A DNA stretch of 8,934 nucleotides from Rhodobacterales bacterium (GCA_013298675.1 JAAFIJ010000090.1:1-8934); one strand, 5' to 3'; counted from the stretch's first letter, positions 1 to 6,738 are shown. Made by a program: numbers and translations. Notes: generated from the sequence alone by a model not told the origin.

Positions 1-1
1 A

Positions 2-94
2 CACAAGCCGGGCAACATGGCGGTGTTGGTGCAGGCCCCACGTGCGGGTTTGCGTACCTTTGAGGATACTTTGGCCGCCAGCCGCGAGGCCTAA
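2..94 (+). CDS. ccrA: C-terminal end of probable crotonyl-CoA carboxylase/reductase (partial)
   Basis: Only the last 30 codons are in the window, in the frame that stops with TAA at 92-94. The readable end contains KPGNMAVLVQAPRAGLRTFEDT. From memory, this matches the C-terminus of crotonyl-CoA carboxylase/reductases, where a PGNMAVLV-type strand is followed by an AGLRT.ED stretch. That enzyme reductively carboxylates crotonyl-CoA with NADPH and CO2 to ethylmalonyl-CoA in the cytoplasm, a key step of the ethylmalonyl-CoA pathway for acetyl-CoA assimilation that many Rhodobacteraceae use. The nucleotide- and substrate-binding parts lie outside the window, so the call rests on this short tail only. 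Another medium-chain dehydrogenase/reductase is the main alternative. A hairpin 11 bases past the stop suggests transcription ends here. Confidence 0.6.
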   Translation, partial: HKPGNMAVLVQAPRAGLRTFEDTLAASREA

Positions 95-105
95 ACGACA
101 GCTAT

Positions 106-128
106 GGGGGCGCGGCAGATGCGCCCCC
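106..128 (+). terminator. hairpin terminator after the probable ccrA
   Basis: A perfect 8-bp GC-rich stem, GGGGGCGC (106-113) with GCGCCCCC (121-128), closes a 7-base loop. It sits 11 bases after the stop codon of the partial upstream gene and before the helicase gene. The tail is only TCTGG, so it lacks a run of T and may be a weak intrinsic terminator or a 3'-end stabiliser. Confidence 0.5.
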
Positions 129-165
129 TCTGGCCCTTCGGACGCGGCTCCACTATGGTCGCGCC

Positions 166-1707
166 ATGAATTCTGAAACCCTTCCCAGCATTATCTTCTC
201 GGACGATCAAGCCGAGGCTTTTGACCGCGTTTCGGCGGAATTGATGGGCATGGGGATTGATCTTGATCACGGCGGGTTCGAACCACGCTCTGAAGGCAAG
301 TCATCGGTGTTGGCGATCGTGGGCAAGGCGGGGTCGGGCAAAACCATGCTTTTGGCCAGTCTTTACAAGGCGATGCTGGCCGCAGGTGTTGATATCGTCT
401 CTGGCGACTTTGAAGGGCGCAAACGCAAAGAGCGCCGGACGCTGGCGATTTTGGCCCCTACGAACAAGGCGGCTTCGGTGCTGCGGCTGCGCGGTGTGCC
501 CGCGACAACCATTCACCGCATTTTGTATACGCCCGTCTATGATCCCCAGTATGAAAAGATCGCCGAATGGCTGGCAGGACAGGCTCCGCGCCCGGCGGTA
601 GAGGGACTGACCGAACTCGCGTTAGACCGCGCCCATGCGTTTTACCAGCTCGTCGCCTCTATTCCCGGCGCGTTGGCGGCGGCTGGCCTGCGCGGGTCTG
701 ACTTCATCAAGGGCTGGAAACGGCGCGAGGAACCGCTGGATGTGGGGTTTGTCGACGAATCCTCTATGCTTGATGAACGTGCCCTTGACGACCTGCGGGC
801 GATTTTTCCAACGTTGGTGCTGTTTGGCGATCCGGCACAACTCGCCCCAGTGGGCCTTTCTGGTGACATGGTGTTCGACCGTTTGGGCGACAGCCGCAAG
901 TTGACCCTGTCGCGCATTCACCGCCAGACATTGGACAACCCGATCTTGGATCTGGCGCATGCTTTGGGCGATCCGGACCTTGGGTTTGAAGAATTTGAAC
1001 GCATGGTAGAGGCGGCCGCGCGCAAAGACGACCGCGTTGTGGTGGCAGAACGGGTGGATGCGGGTCTGATGGCGCGCAGCCCGGTTCTGGTCTGGCGCAA
1101 CGCGACGCGCATTCGTCTGATCCAAGCCTTTCGCACCGCCCACGGTTGCCCCGAAGATGCCCTTCTGCCCGGAGAGCCGTTAATTTGCGACGGCATCGAA
1201 CTGCCACTGAAGCACCGCAAAAAGCGCATTGATCTTGAGGCGCGTGGCCTGATCAAGGGCGCGCAGGTCATCTATCTTGGACCCGGCAATAAAGAAGGCT
1301 TTGCCAAGCTGCATGTCGTGGGGGCCGAAGATCCGCAAGTATCTGCCGCCTCTATCATCAAAATCGAAAAACCGGATGAGGAAGAACCCTTTATTCCATC
1401 TGCCGCGCGCATGGGGGCGGCGTTTCTACATGGTGCAGCCGTGACCATCCACAAGGCCCAAGGCAGCCAATGGGAAACCGTTCAGGTCTTTGCCCCTGAT
1501 CTGTATGCCGCTGCACAAGCGGGCCGGTCAGAGGCGGGTGTCGCCTTGTGGAAACGTCTGGCCTATGTGGCCATCACCCGCGCCGAAAAGCGTTTGCTGT
1601 GGGTGGTGCGCAACCGCCTTGCTTTGCCGCACGAGCCCCTGACCATCAGCGATTTAAAGACCACGGCGGCGCCGTTGACGCTTGTTACTCAAGACAACGG
1701 TGAATGA
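166..1707 (+). CDS. RecD-like ATP-dependent DNA helicase (superfamily 1)
   Basis: This 513-residue protein has the superfamily 1 helicase motifs in order. Walker A GKAGSGKT is at 53-60 and motif Ia APTNKAA at 97-103. A Walker B-type VDESSM (196-201) supplies the catalytic Asp-Glu, and GDPAQLAPVG (221-230) is motif III. LSRIHRQ (248-254) is motif IV, HKAQGSQW (429-436) motif V, and YVAITRAEKR (467-476) motif VI with its arginine finger. This layout (AAA_30-like N-terminal ATPase plus UvrD_C_2-like C-terminus) matches RecD/RecD2-type 5'-3' DNA helicases acting in DNA repair or replication restart. No RecB/RecC genes or exonuclease domain are seen, so it is a solitary RecD-like enzyme and not a proven RecBCD subunit. 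ATG at 166 begins the longest reading frame; no clear Shine-Dalgarno precedes it. It is probably transcribed separately from the gene upstream. The general function is secure, the exact pathway is not. Confidence 0.92.
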   Translation: MNSETLPSIIFSDDQAEAFDRVSAELMGMGIDLDHGGFEPRSEGKSSVLAIVGKAGSGKTMLLASLYKAMLAAGVDIVSGDFEGRKRKERRTLAILAPTNKAASVLRLRGVPATTIHRILYTPVYDPQYEKIAEWLAGQAPRPAVEGLTELALDRAHAFYQLVASIPGALAAAGLRGSDFIKGWKRREEPLDVGFVDESSMLDERALDDLRAIFPTLVLFGDPAQLAPVGLSGDMVFDRLGDSRKLTLSRIHRQTLDNPILDLAHALGDPDLGFEEFERMVEAAARKDDRVVVAERVDAGLMARSPVLVWRNATRIRLIQAFRTAHGCPEDALLPGEPLICDGIELPLKHRKKRIDLEARGLIKGAQVIYLGPGNKEGFAKLHVVGAEDPQVSAASIIKIEKPDEEEPFIPSAARMGAAFLHGAAVTIHKAQGSQWETVQVFAPDLYAAAQAGRSEAGVALWKRLAYVAITRAEKRLLWVVRNRLALPHEPLTISDLKTTAAPLTLVTQDNGE

Positions 1708-1765
1708 CATCGGCGAAAGGCCCTCGCGCGGGCGACCAGAATTGGGTAATCAGTCTAAAACCAAC

Positions 1766-1770
1766 AGGAG
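1766..1770 (+). promoter_or_regulatory. ribosome binding site of the RAM-domain gene
   Basis: AGGAG lies 6 bases before the ATG at 1777 and fixes that start. It supports independent translation of this very short gene. Confidence 0.75.
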
Positions 1771-1776
1771 ATCGGC

Positions 1777-2013
1777 ATGATCTGCGTATTCGTCCAATTC
1801 CGCTGCACCCCCGGAAAAACCTATGAGGTGGCCACCGCCATCTATGACCGAGAAGTGGTCAGTGAGCTGTTTTCGACCAGCGGCGAATACGATCTTATCG
1901 CTAAGATATATATCCCCGAGAATGAGGATGTGGGTCACTACTTGTCGGGTAAATTGTTCGACATTCCTCACATTGTACGCACGCTGACGACGATGACGTT
2001 CAAGGCGTTTTGA
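1777..2013 (+). CDS. stand-alone Lrp/AsnC ligand-binding (RAM) domain protein
   Basis: This 78-residue protein is a complete AsnC_trans_reg (RAM) domain: a first strand MICVFVQF, helix 15-31, the family hallmark GEYDLIAKI at 36-44, helix 51-62, and the closing strand IPHIVRTLTTMTF at 63-75. It has no N-terminal helix-turn-helix, so it cannot bind DNA as a classical Lrp does. Known stand-alone RAM proteins form dimers and octamer-like rings that bind amino acids or other small effectors between subunits, and some may assemble with full-length Lrp paralogues. Which ligand is used here cannot be read from the sequence. The strong AGGAG site and the normal family fold argue against this being a truncated pseudogene. 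It stands 69 bases after the helicase gene with no clear terminator between, so it may be co-transcribed, but a functional link is not evident. Its 3' end faces the VOC gene. Confidence 0.88.
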   Translation: MICVFVQFRCTPGKTYEVATAIYDREVVSELFSTSGEYDLIAKIYIPENEDVGHYLSGKLFDIPHIVRTLTTMTFKAF

Positions 2014-2026
2014 TCGCTTGCAATTT

Positions 2027-2044
2027 GGTTTTGACGCGAAAACC
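2027..2044. terminator. weak bidirectional hairpin between converging genes
   Basis: GGTTTT (2027-2032) and AAAACC (2039-2044) form a 6-bp stem with loop GACGCG in the 30-base gap between the converging RAM-domain and VOC genes. Its location suits a shared terminator, but the stem is A/T-rich and short, so this is tentative. Confidence 0.25.
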
Positions 2045-2517
2045 TAGCCGCGGCGGGCAGCGTTGATGGTGGCAACGTCAATTTTGGACATGTCCATCAT
2101 GGCTGTGAAGGCACGTTTTGCCTCATCCCCGCCAGCGGCCATCGCCTCCATCAGAGTGCGCGGGGTGATTTGCCATGAGACGCCCCACTTGTCCTTGCAC
2201 CAACCACATGCACTTGGCTGCCCGTCATTGGCGATAATGGCATCCCACAGGTGATCCGTTTCGCCCTGATCCTCGGTGATGATCATAAAAGAAAACGCCT
2301 CGGACTGCGCAAACGCGGTGCCGCCATTCAGACCGATGCACGAAACACCAATAACCGTGAATTCCACCATCAGGACCTGCCCCAGTTCCCCGCCGGGAAA
2401 TTCCGTGGGCGCATAGGTCACTGCCCCGACATAGCTGTCAGGAAACGTCGCTGCATAAAATTGCGCAGCCTCTAAGGCGTCGCTTTGGTACCACAGGCAA
2501 ATCGTGTTCTTTTTCAT
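2044..2517 (-). CDS. PhnB-like VOC-superfamily protein (3-demethylubiquinone-9 3-methyltransferase-like domain)
   Basis: Starting at the ATG whose complement is 2515-2517, this is a 157-residue protein. The family signatures are the N-terminal KNTICLWYQSDALEAAQFY and FPDS segments, GLNGG near the middle, a (E)TDHLWDAI stretch, CGWCKDKWGVSWQITP, and the C-terminal AMMDMSKIDVATINAA end. These belong to the PhnB/3-dmu-9_3-mt group of the vicinal oxygen chelate (glyoxalase/bleomycin resistance) fold. Despite the family name, such proteins are not shown to be ubiquinone methyltransferases and usually have no known substrate. A longer in-frame extension to 2634 exists but would run into trpF and lacks family similarity. 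A GGAG ribosome binding site (complement of 2524-2527) lies 6 bases before the chosen start. It follows trpF by 25 bases on the same strand and is likely the last gene of that transcript. Confidence 0.88.
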   Translation of the reverse strand: MKKNTICLWYQSDALEAAQFYAATFPDSYVGAVTYAPTEFPGGELGQVLMVEFTVIGVSCIGLNGGTAFAQSEAFSFMIITEDQGETDHLWDAIIANDGQPSACGWCKDKWGVSWQITPRTLMEAMAAGGDEAKRAFTAMMDMSKIDVATINAARRG

Positions 2518-2542
2518 GATAAACTCCAAGTTTCGGCCCAGA

Positions 2543-3205
2543 TCACCGTAAAATCGGTGGGCCGTCTTCGGTGGCCGCGCGCACAAATGCGGCAATTTTA
2601 GCGAAGTCTTTGACGCCCGGGGCAGACTCCACACCGGATGCTACATCCACTTGGCGGGCATTGGTCAGGCGGATCGCCTCGGCGACATTTGCCGAGGTAA
2701 GCCCCCCAGCCAGCATCCAAGGGCGCAGCCAACGGCGTTGGGCGACCAGACGCCAGTCAAAAGCAATACCATTGCCGCCGGGCAACACAGCATCTTTTGG
2801 CGGTTTGGCGTCGATCATGATCTGATCAGCGACAGTTGAATAATCAAGCAAGTCAGCCAAATCGCCTTCGTCCCGCACCCCGATGACTTTCATCACCGCA
2901 AGCCCGTAGCGCGTGCGCACTTCGGCCACGCGGTCGGGCGTCTCATGGCCATGAAGTTGCAGCATGTCCACAGGCATCGCCTCGACAATGCTATCAAGGA
3001 GTGCGTTGTCGGCATCAACGGTCAGAGCAACCTTCGCCATCCCCAAAGGCGCCGCGAGGGCCAGCTCGCGCGCGGTGGTCAAGGTGACAAAGCGCGGCGA
3101 TTTGGGAAAGAAATTCAGGCCGATATAGCCTGCCCCTGCTGCAGCCACAGCTTCGACATCAGCTACGCTGCGCAGTCCACAAATCTTGACGCGGATATCG
3201 GGCAT
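2543..3205 (-). CDS. trpF: phosphoribosylanthranilate isomerase
   Basis: This 220-residue (beta/alpha)8 enzyme converts N-(5-phosphoribosyl)anthranilate to the carboxyphenylamino-deoxyribulose phosphate in tryptophan synthesis. The catalytic general base Cys9 is in VKICGLRS, and the general acid is probably Asp132 in IMIDAKPP. LQLHGHE (82-88) is the usual core strand. LAGGLTSANV (165-174) and VASGVESAPGVKD (188-200) form the phosphate-binding end. Length is close to the family's usual 200-220. Its ATG directly follows the TAA of lapA (TAAATG), so translation is likely coupled. In relatives trpB usually follows trpF; here a VOC-fold gene does instead. Confidence 0.97.
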   Translation of the reverse strand: MPDIRVKICGLRSVADVEAVAAAGAGYIGLNFFPKSPRFVTLTTARELALAAPLGMAKVALTVDADNALLDSIVEAMPVDMLQLHGHETPDRVAEVRTRYGLAVMKVIGVRDEGDLADLLDYSTVADQIMIDAKPPKDAVLPGGNGIAFDWRLVAQRRWLRPWMLAGGLTSANVAEAIRLTNARQVDVASGVESAPGVKDFAKIAAFVRAATEDGPPILR

Positions 3206-3565
3206 TTACTTGGACCGGGGTGCGTCAAGAATCGCCAAGACATCGTCTTTGGGAAGCGAGGTCGCATCACGCATCGCCGCCAGTTCACGTTCTAGACGGG
3301 TCACTTCGCGGGTTTTGCTAGACGCAGTGGAGCGGTGCTTCATCTCTCGGAACCATTCCCAGACAAAGCCGATCAGCAGACCCAGCACAATTCCGCCAAA
3401 GATCACCAAAAACAGCGGCAGCTGCATCTGCCATGCGGTGCCAAATGCTGCCGCAAGATCAGGTGGCAACAGTTGCACCGTCACAGGCGCGCGGTTGGCC
3501 AAAGCGACGGTCAGCAGACATATTGCCAGAAGGGCTAGGGAAACATACCGAAGATAGCGCAGCAT
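3206..3565 (-). CDS. lapA: LapA-domain inner-membrane protein
   Basis: The 119-residue protein has two predicted membrane helices, about residues 7-25 and 49-71. A short periplasmic loop with the family-typical ANRAPVTVQLLP stretch lies between them. After the second helix comes a basic stretch (WFREMKHR) and a cytoplasmic segment likely to form a short coiled coil (about 84-102, TREVTRLERELAAMRD). This fits the LapA/DUF1049 family. E. coli LapA works with LapB in control of lipopolysaccharide synthesis through LpxC turnover; no LapB gene is in this window, so the role is inferred from the family. A GAGG site lies 7 bases before the ATG. It is 81 bases downstream of ihfB on the same strand with no strong terminator in between, and its stop abuts the trpF start. 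Confidence 0.85.
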   Translation of the reverse strand: MLRYLRYVSLALLAICLLTVALANRAPVTVQLLPPDLAAAFGTAWQMQLPLFLVIFGGIVLGLLIGFVWEWFREMKHRSTASSKTREVTRLERELAAMRDATSLPKDDVLAILDAPRSK

Positions 3566-3646
3566 CAGGTCACCTCAACAAGCATCTTGGCCCCAATATC
3601 GGGCCTTCGTCCCTTGGGTGCAAGGACCTGACCGACGCGCGGGCCT

Positions 3647-3928
3647 TTATTTGCTGTTCAACCGGTCACGCAGCAGTTTGCCGGTTTTAAAGAAAGGCAC
3701 TTTCTTGTCATCGACCTTAACTGCTTCACCCGTCCGCGGGTTACGCCCAAGGCGAGCATCGCGCGACTTGACCGAAAAAGCGCCAAAACCACGCAGTTCT
3801 ACACGGTCACCTTTGGCAAGCGCGTCAATGATCTCTTCAAAAACGGTGTTCACGATCCGCTCTACATGGCGTTGAGTCAGGTGCGGATTCTCATCTGCAA
3901 TCTTTTGTATCAGTTCCGAACGGATCAT
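3647..3928 (-). CDS. ihfB: integration host factor subunit beta
   Basis: The 93-residue product is a member of the HU/IHF DNA-bending family: dimerising helices in MIRSELIQKIADENPHLTQR, the core RGFGAFSVK at 46-54, and the arm GRNPRTGEAV at 61-70 whose Pro64 would intercalate into DNA. IHF-beta acts as a heterodimer with IhfA (not in this window) to bend DNA at specific sites for transcription, replication and recombination. A start 20 codons upstream (3988) is open, but the family begins with MIRSEL and is 92-95 residues long, so 3928 is preferred. A GGGGGAC element (in complement of 3937-3945) may serve as ribosome binding site with 9-base spacing. The HU-type alternative is less likely given the MIRSELI start and position after rpsA, its normal neighbour. 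Confidence 0.96.
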   Translation of the reverse strand: MIRSELIQKIADENPHLTQRHVERIVNTVFEEIIDALAKGDRVELRGFGAFSVKSRDARLGRNPRTGEAVKVDDKKVPFFKTGKLLRDRLNSK

Positions 3929-4007
3929 TCGCAAAGTCCCCCTTTGGTCATAGCCACGCCCCAGTTTTTCGGGGTCATTATCGATCATTCAGCGCATATC
4001 TCGACGG

Positions 4008-4035
4008 ACTATAGGGAAAATTTACTTCCGCACAA
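4008..4035 (-). promoter_or_regulatory. likely promoter of ihfB
   Basis: Read on the minus strand, TTGTGC (4030-4035) and TATAGT (4008-4013) are separated by 16 bases. TATAGT matches the -10 consensus in 5 of 6 positions and TTGTGC is a fair -35. Transcription would begin near 4000 and give a leader of about 70 bases before ihfB. It sits just past the rpsA terminator, which supports a separate ihfB-lapA-trpF transcript. Confidence 0.5.
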
Positions 4036-4068
4036 ATGAAATTGATTAAGAATTATGGCTACTAAGCA

Positions 4069-4098
4069 AAGAGGCCCCTCCAATTGGAGGGGCCTCTT
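4069..4098 (-). terminator. rho-independent terminator of rpsA
   Basis: A perfect 13-bp stem joins 4069-4081 and 4086-4098 around the loop AATT. It lies 30 bases beyond the rpsA stop codon. On the minus strand the stem is followed by TTTGCTTAG, a modest T-rich tail. The whole element is a 30-base perfect palindrome. Confidence 0.9.
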
Positions 4099-4127
4099 CG
4101 ATTGTTTCGCGATCGCTGACAGTCAGA

Positions 4128-5807
4128 TCACTTCTTGTCAGCTTTCAGAGCCGCTCCAAGGATGTCACCCAGCGATGCGCCCGAATCGGACGAACCATAC
4201 TGTTCGACGGCTTCTTTCTCTTCTGCGATTTCACGTGCTTTGATCGACAGGCCCATGCGACGGGTCTTTGGATCAATGTTGGTCACGCGAACGTCGATCT
4301 TGTCGCCAACGCTGAAACGCTCTGGGCGCTGATCAGCGCGCTCACGCGACAGGTCGGAACGACGGATGAAGGATTTCGCGCCGTTGTATTCAACTTCAAC
4401 GCCACCCTCTTCGATCGCGGTCACAACAACAGAAATGATCCCGCCGCGCTTTACGCCATCAACTGCATCGGTGAAGGTGTCTTCGCCCAAGGCTTTGACC
4501 GACAGCGAGATACGCTCTTTTTCGACGTCAACTTCGGTGACCGATGCGGTGACGGTGTCGCCCTTGCGATAGTTCGCAATCGCTTCTTCGCCGCGCTGGT
4601 CCCACGACAGGTCGGACAGGTGAACCATGCCGTCGATGTCGTTGTCGAGGCCGATGAACAGACCGAATTCGGTGATGTTCTTGACTTCGCCTTCGATGTT
4701 GGTGCCGATTGGGTGGGTTTCTGCAAACACTTCCCATGGGTTACGCTGGGTCTGCTTAAGACCGAGCGAAACGCGGCGCTTGGTGCTGTCGATTTCCAGA
4801 ACCATGACGTCAACTTCCTGGCTGGTCGAAACGATCTTGCCGGGGTGTACGTTCTTTTTGGTCCAGGACATTTCCGAGACGTGAACTAGACCTTCAACGC
4901 CGGCTTCCAGCTCAACAAATGCGCCGTAATCGGTGATGTTGGTGACACGGCCCTTATGCGTCGTGCCCAAAGCGTACAGCTTTTCAACTGCATCCCATGG
5001 ATCCGACTGCAACTGCTTCATGCCAAGGCTGATGCGGTGAGTGTCTTTGTTGATCTTGATAACCTGAACTTTGACAGTCTCGCCAATGGCCAGAATTTCC
5101 GACGGGTGGTTGACCCGGCGCCAAGCCATATCCGTGACGTGCAACAGACCATCAACGCCGCCCAGATCGACGAACGCGCCGTATTCGGTGATGTTTTTCA
5201 CAACGCCGTCAACAGTTTGGCCTTCGGTCAGGTTGCCGATGACTTCAGCACGCTGTTCTGCACGCGACTCTTCAAGGATCGCGCGACGCGAAACCACGAT
5301 GTTGCCACGACGACGATCCATTTTCAGGATCTGGAACGGTTGCTTCATACCCATCAACGGACCGGCATCGCGCACAGGGCGCACGTCAACTTGGCTGCCC
5401 GGAAGGAAGGCAACAGCGCCGCCCAGATCAACGGTAAAGCCACCTTTAACACGACCAAAGATCGCGCCATCGACGCGGGTCTCGGAGGCATATGCCTTTT
5501 CAAGACGATCCCATGCTTCTTCGCGACGAGCTTTCTCACGCGAGATTTGGGCTTCGCCACGCGAGTTTTCAACGCGGTCAAGGTAAACCTCGACTTCGTC
5601 GCCCACATTGATGTTGGGCTGCTCGCCTGGATTTGCGAATTCTTTCAGATCGATGCGGCCTTCCATCTTGTAGCCGACGTCGATGATGGCCTGGCCCGCT
5701 TCAATCGCGATAACCTTGCCTTTAACAACAGTACCCTCTTCGGGGGTGTCAATTTCAAAGCTTTCCTTCAGAAGGGCTTCGAATTCGTCCATAGCTTTAG
5801 AGTTCAT
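4128..5807 (-). CDS. rpsA: 30S ribosomal protein S1
   Basis: The 559-residue protein carries six S1 RNA-binding (OB-fold) repeats, at roughly 25-92, 110-177, 195-264, 279-349, 366-437 and 453-523. Repeats 3-5 show the classic pattern of (K/T)NIT(E/D)(Y/F)G.F(V/I), HV(S/T)(D/E)M(A/S)W and RISLG-type ends. S1 binds mRNA leaders on the small ribosomal subunit and helps unfold them for translation start. The first two repeats are divergent, as usual for ribosome-anchoring domains. The C-terminal tail SGASLGDILGAAL is typical of alphaproteobacteria. Start: AAGGA (complement of 5814-5818) lies 6 bases before ATG; a second ATG five codons in is possible but less well placed. It is transcribed alone from a 186-base upstream gap, or with little leader, and ends in a strong hairpin. 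Confidence 0.98.
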   Translation of the reverse strand: MNSKAMDEFEALLKESFEIDTPEEGTVVKGKVIAIEAGQAIIDVGYKMEGRIDLKEFANPGEQPNINVGDEVEVYLDRVENSRGEAQISREKARREEAWDRLEKAYASETRVDGAIFGRVKGGFTVDLGGAVAFLPGSQVDVRPVRDAGPLMGMKQPFQILKMDRRRGNIVVSRRAILEESRAEQRAEVIGNLTEGQTVDGVVKNITEYGAFVDLGGVDGLLHVTDMAWRRVNHPSEILAIGETVKVQVIKINKDTHRISLGMKQLQSDPWDAVEKLYALGTTHKGRVTNITDYGAFVELEAGVEGLVHVSEMSWTKKNVHPGKIVSTSQEVDVMVLEIDSTKRRVSLGLKQTQRNPWEVFAETHPIGTNIEGEVKNITEFGLFIGLDNDIDGMVHLSDLSWDQRGEEAIANYRKGDTVTASVTEVDVEKERISLSVKALGEDTFTDAVDGVKRGGIISVVVTAIEEGGVEVEYNGAKSFIRRSDLSRERADQRPERFSVGDKIDVRVTNIDPKTRRMGLSIKAREIAEEKEAVEQYGSSDSGASLGDILGAALKADKK

Positions 5808-5993
5808 AGTTGGTCCTTTTCACGTATTTTCACTGGCCGCGCGGTTGGCTCCGCTGGTCTTGATAAAATAGGCAAGGGGCCGTGGCATATGCCCGACCCT
5901 TTCCAAGGGCGTCTTAGGGTGTAAGGCAGGTTTTGGCAAGGGTAATGGGTTGGAAAGGTGGCTTTGGATGGGGAACGGGCACGGGCCCTTGGC

Positions 5994-6020
5994 AAAAAGG
6001 CCCCCGGATGCGGGGGCCTT
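5994..6020 (-). terminator. rho-independent terminator of the nitroreductase gene
   Basis: A perfect 10-bp stem, 5997-6006 with 6011-6020, closes the loop GATG. On the minus strand it reads stem, loop, stem and then TTTTT (stem end plus 5994-5996), a textbook intrinsic terminator. It starts 27 bases after the nitroreductase stop and separates that gene from the rpsA promoter region. Confidence 0.92.
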
Positions 6021-6047
6021 GCGCGCTTGGTGATGGGGTAAAGTGGG

Positions 6048-6680
6048 TCAGGCCACCATGGTCACCAATTCTGACATCGGTTTGCGCACTTTTTTGGCGC
6101 CGTTCAGCCAATCGCCAGCGGCCGCACGGTAGCCAAGCGGCATCAGAGTCACCGCGCGCAGGCCCTTGGCGCGAAGACCAAGAATTTCGTCAACCTGATC
6201 CGGATCAAACCCTTCCATCGGTGTGGCGTCAACCTCTTCAAACGCAGCGGCGGTCAGCGCGATTCCAAAGGCGATATAGGCTTGGCGTGCGGCGTGCTGA
6301 TAGTTCACTTCGGCGGTGCGCGGCAGGTATTGTGCCTTCAGCCCGTCAAAATAGGCGTTGAGCTGTGCCATTGGCGTGCCACGTTCCGCGTGCATCTGGT
6401 TGACGACTGCGTCGATCCGTTCAGCTGTGTAATTGTCCCAGGCCGCGAACACCAGCAAATGGCTGCCATCCGTAACCTGCGCTTGGCCGTATGCCGCCGC
6501 GCGCAGTTTCGCTTTAGCCTCTGGATTTGTCACAACGATGATTTCAAAGGGCTGAAGGCCGCTGGAGGTAGGCGCAAGACTTGCCGCTTCAAGAATTGCT
6601 TTGACCTTTGCCTCGGACACGGTCTTTGCGGGATCCATGGCTTTGGTTGCGTGACGCCAGTTCAGTTTTTCATTCAGCAT
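6048..6680 (-). CDS. NfsB-type NAD(P)H-dependent FMN nitroreductase
   Basis: The 210-residue protein fits the oxygen-insensitive nitroreductase family (E. coli NfsB is 217). RHATK (9-13) matches the NfsB RHSTK FMN-binding stretch, PTSSGLQPF (37-45) matches PSSTNSQPW, PMEGFD (about 170) matches PIEGFD, and KVR (197-199) occupies the place of NfsB Lys205/Arg207 at the FMN phosphate. These enzymes work as homodimers in the cytoplasm, reducing quinones, nitroaromatics or other electrophiles by two-electron ping-pong transfer from NAD(P)H. The natural substrate is unknown. ATG at 6680 begins the family N-terminus; the AAAGG element 9-10 bases upstream is a weak binding site. The gene is divergent from an HxlR regulator across a 131-base region with palindromic sites, suggesting that regulator controls it. 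A strong terminator follows. Confidence 0.93.
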   Translation of the reverse strand: MLNEKLNWRHATKAMDPAKTVSEAKVKAILEAASLAPTSSGLQPFEIIVVTNPEAKAKLRAAAYGQAQVTDGSHLLVFAAWDNYTAERIDAVVNQMHAERGTPMAQLNAYFDGLKAQYLPRTAEVNYQHAARQAYIAFGIALTAAAFEEVDATPMEGFDPDQVDEILGLRAKGLRAVTLMPLGYRAAAGDWLNGAKKVRKPMSELVTMVA

Positions 6681-6698
6681 AGGTTTGGACCTTTATTT

Positions 6699-6717
6699 CA
6701 GTATGGTTATCATACTG
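6699..6717. promoter_or_regulatory. palindromic operator candidate 1
   Basis: CAGTATG (6699-6705) and CATACTG (6711-6717) are perfect 7-bp inverted arms around GTTAT. The site lies 19-37 bases upstream of the nitroreductase start, where a bound repressor would block its promoter. The neighbouring HxlR-family protein, a dimer with winged helices, is the obvious candidate binder. Confidence 0.6.
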
Positions 6718-6721
6718 GTAT
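6712..6721. promoter_or_regulatory. operator half-repeat ATACTGGTAT, copy 1
   Basis: ATACTGGTAT consists of inverted arms ATAC and GTAT around TG. It overlaps the right arm of the 6699-6717 palindrome and recurs exactly 17 bases further on. It may be a second register for regulator binding. Confidence 0.5.
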
Positions 6722-6728
6722 TAATTTG

Positions 6729-6738
6729 ATACTGGTAT
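6729..6738. promoter_or_regulatory. operator half-repeat ATACTGGTAT, copy 2
   Basis: An identical copy of the 10-base site at 6712. It overlaps TTGATA (6726-6731), a possible -35 element of the regulator gene on the plus strand, so binding here could give autoregulation. Confidence 0.5.

Noticed and set aside
622..1143. A 173-codon open frame on the minus strand inside the helicase gene
   Set aside because: The opposite strand encodes motifs II-IV of a clear helicase; the antisense product is Arg/His/Gln-rich with no family features.
1720..1733. GCCC-TCGCGC-GGGC hairpin after the helicase gene as a terminator
   Set aside because: Only a 4-bp stem and no T-rich tail.
2535..2563. Bulged hairpin around the trpF stop codon (GGCC...CACCG/CGGTG...GGCC)
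   Set aside because: The stem is interrupted and has no T tail, and half of it is trpF coding sequence.
2518..2634. 39-residue N-terminal extension of the VOC protein
   Set aside because: It overlaps the 3' end of trpF, lacks family similarity, and a good GGAG site precedes the internal ATG at 2517.
3566..3646. Possible attenuator between ihfB and lapA (GTCCTT/AAGGGAC)
   Set aside because: The pairing needs a bulge and there is no T-run; the genes are more simply read as one transcript.
3929..3988. 20-residue N-terminal extension of IHF beta
   Set aside because: The family starts at MIRSEL and is 92-95 residues long; the extension would be close to the predicted transcript start and lacks a clear ribosome site.
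4956..5924. A 322-codon open frame on the plus strand, antisense to rpsA
   Set aside because: It lies almost entirely opposite the highly conserved S1 gene, has no recognisable domain, and is explained by the codon bias of the real gene on the other strand.
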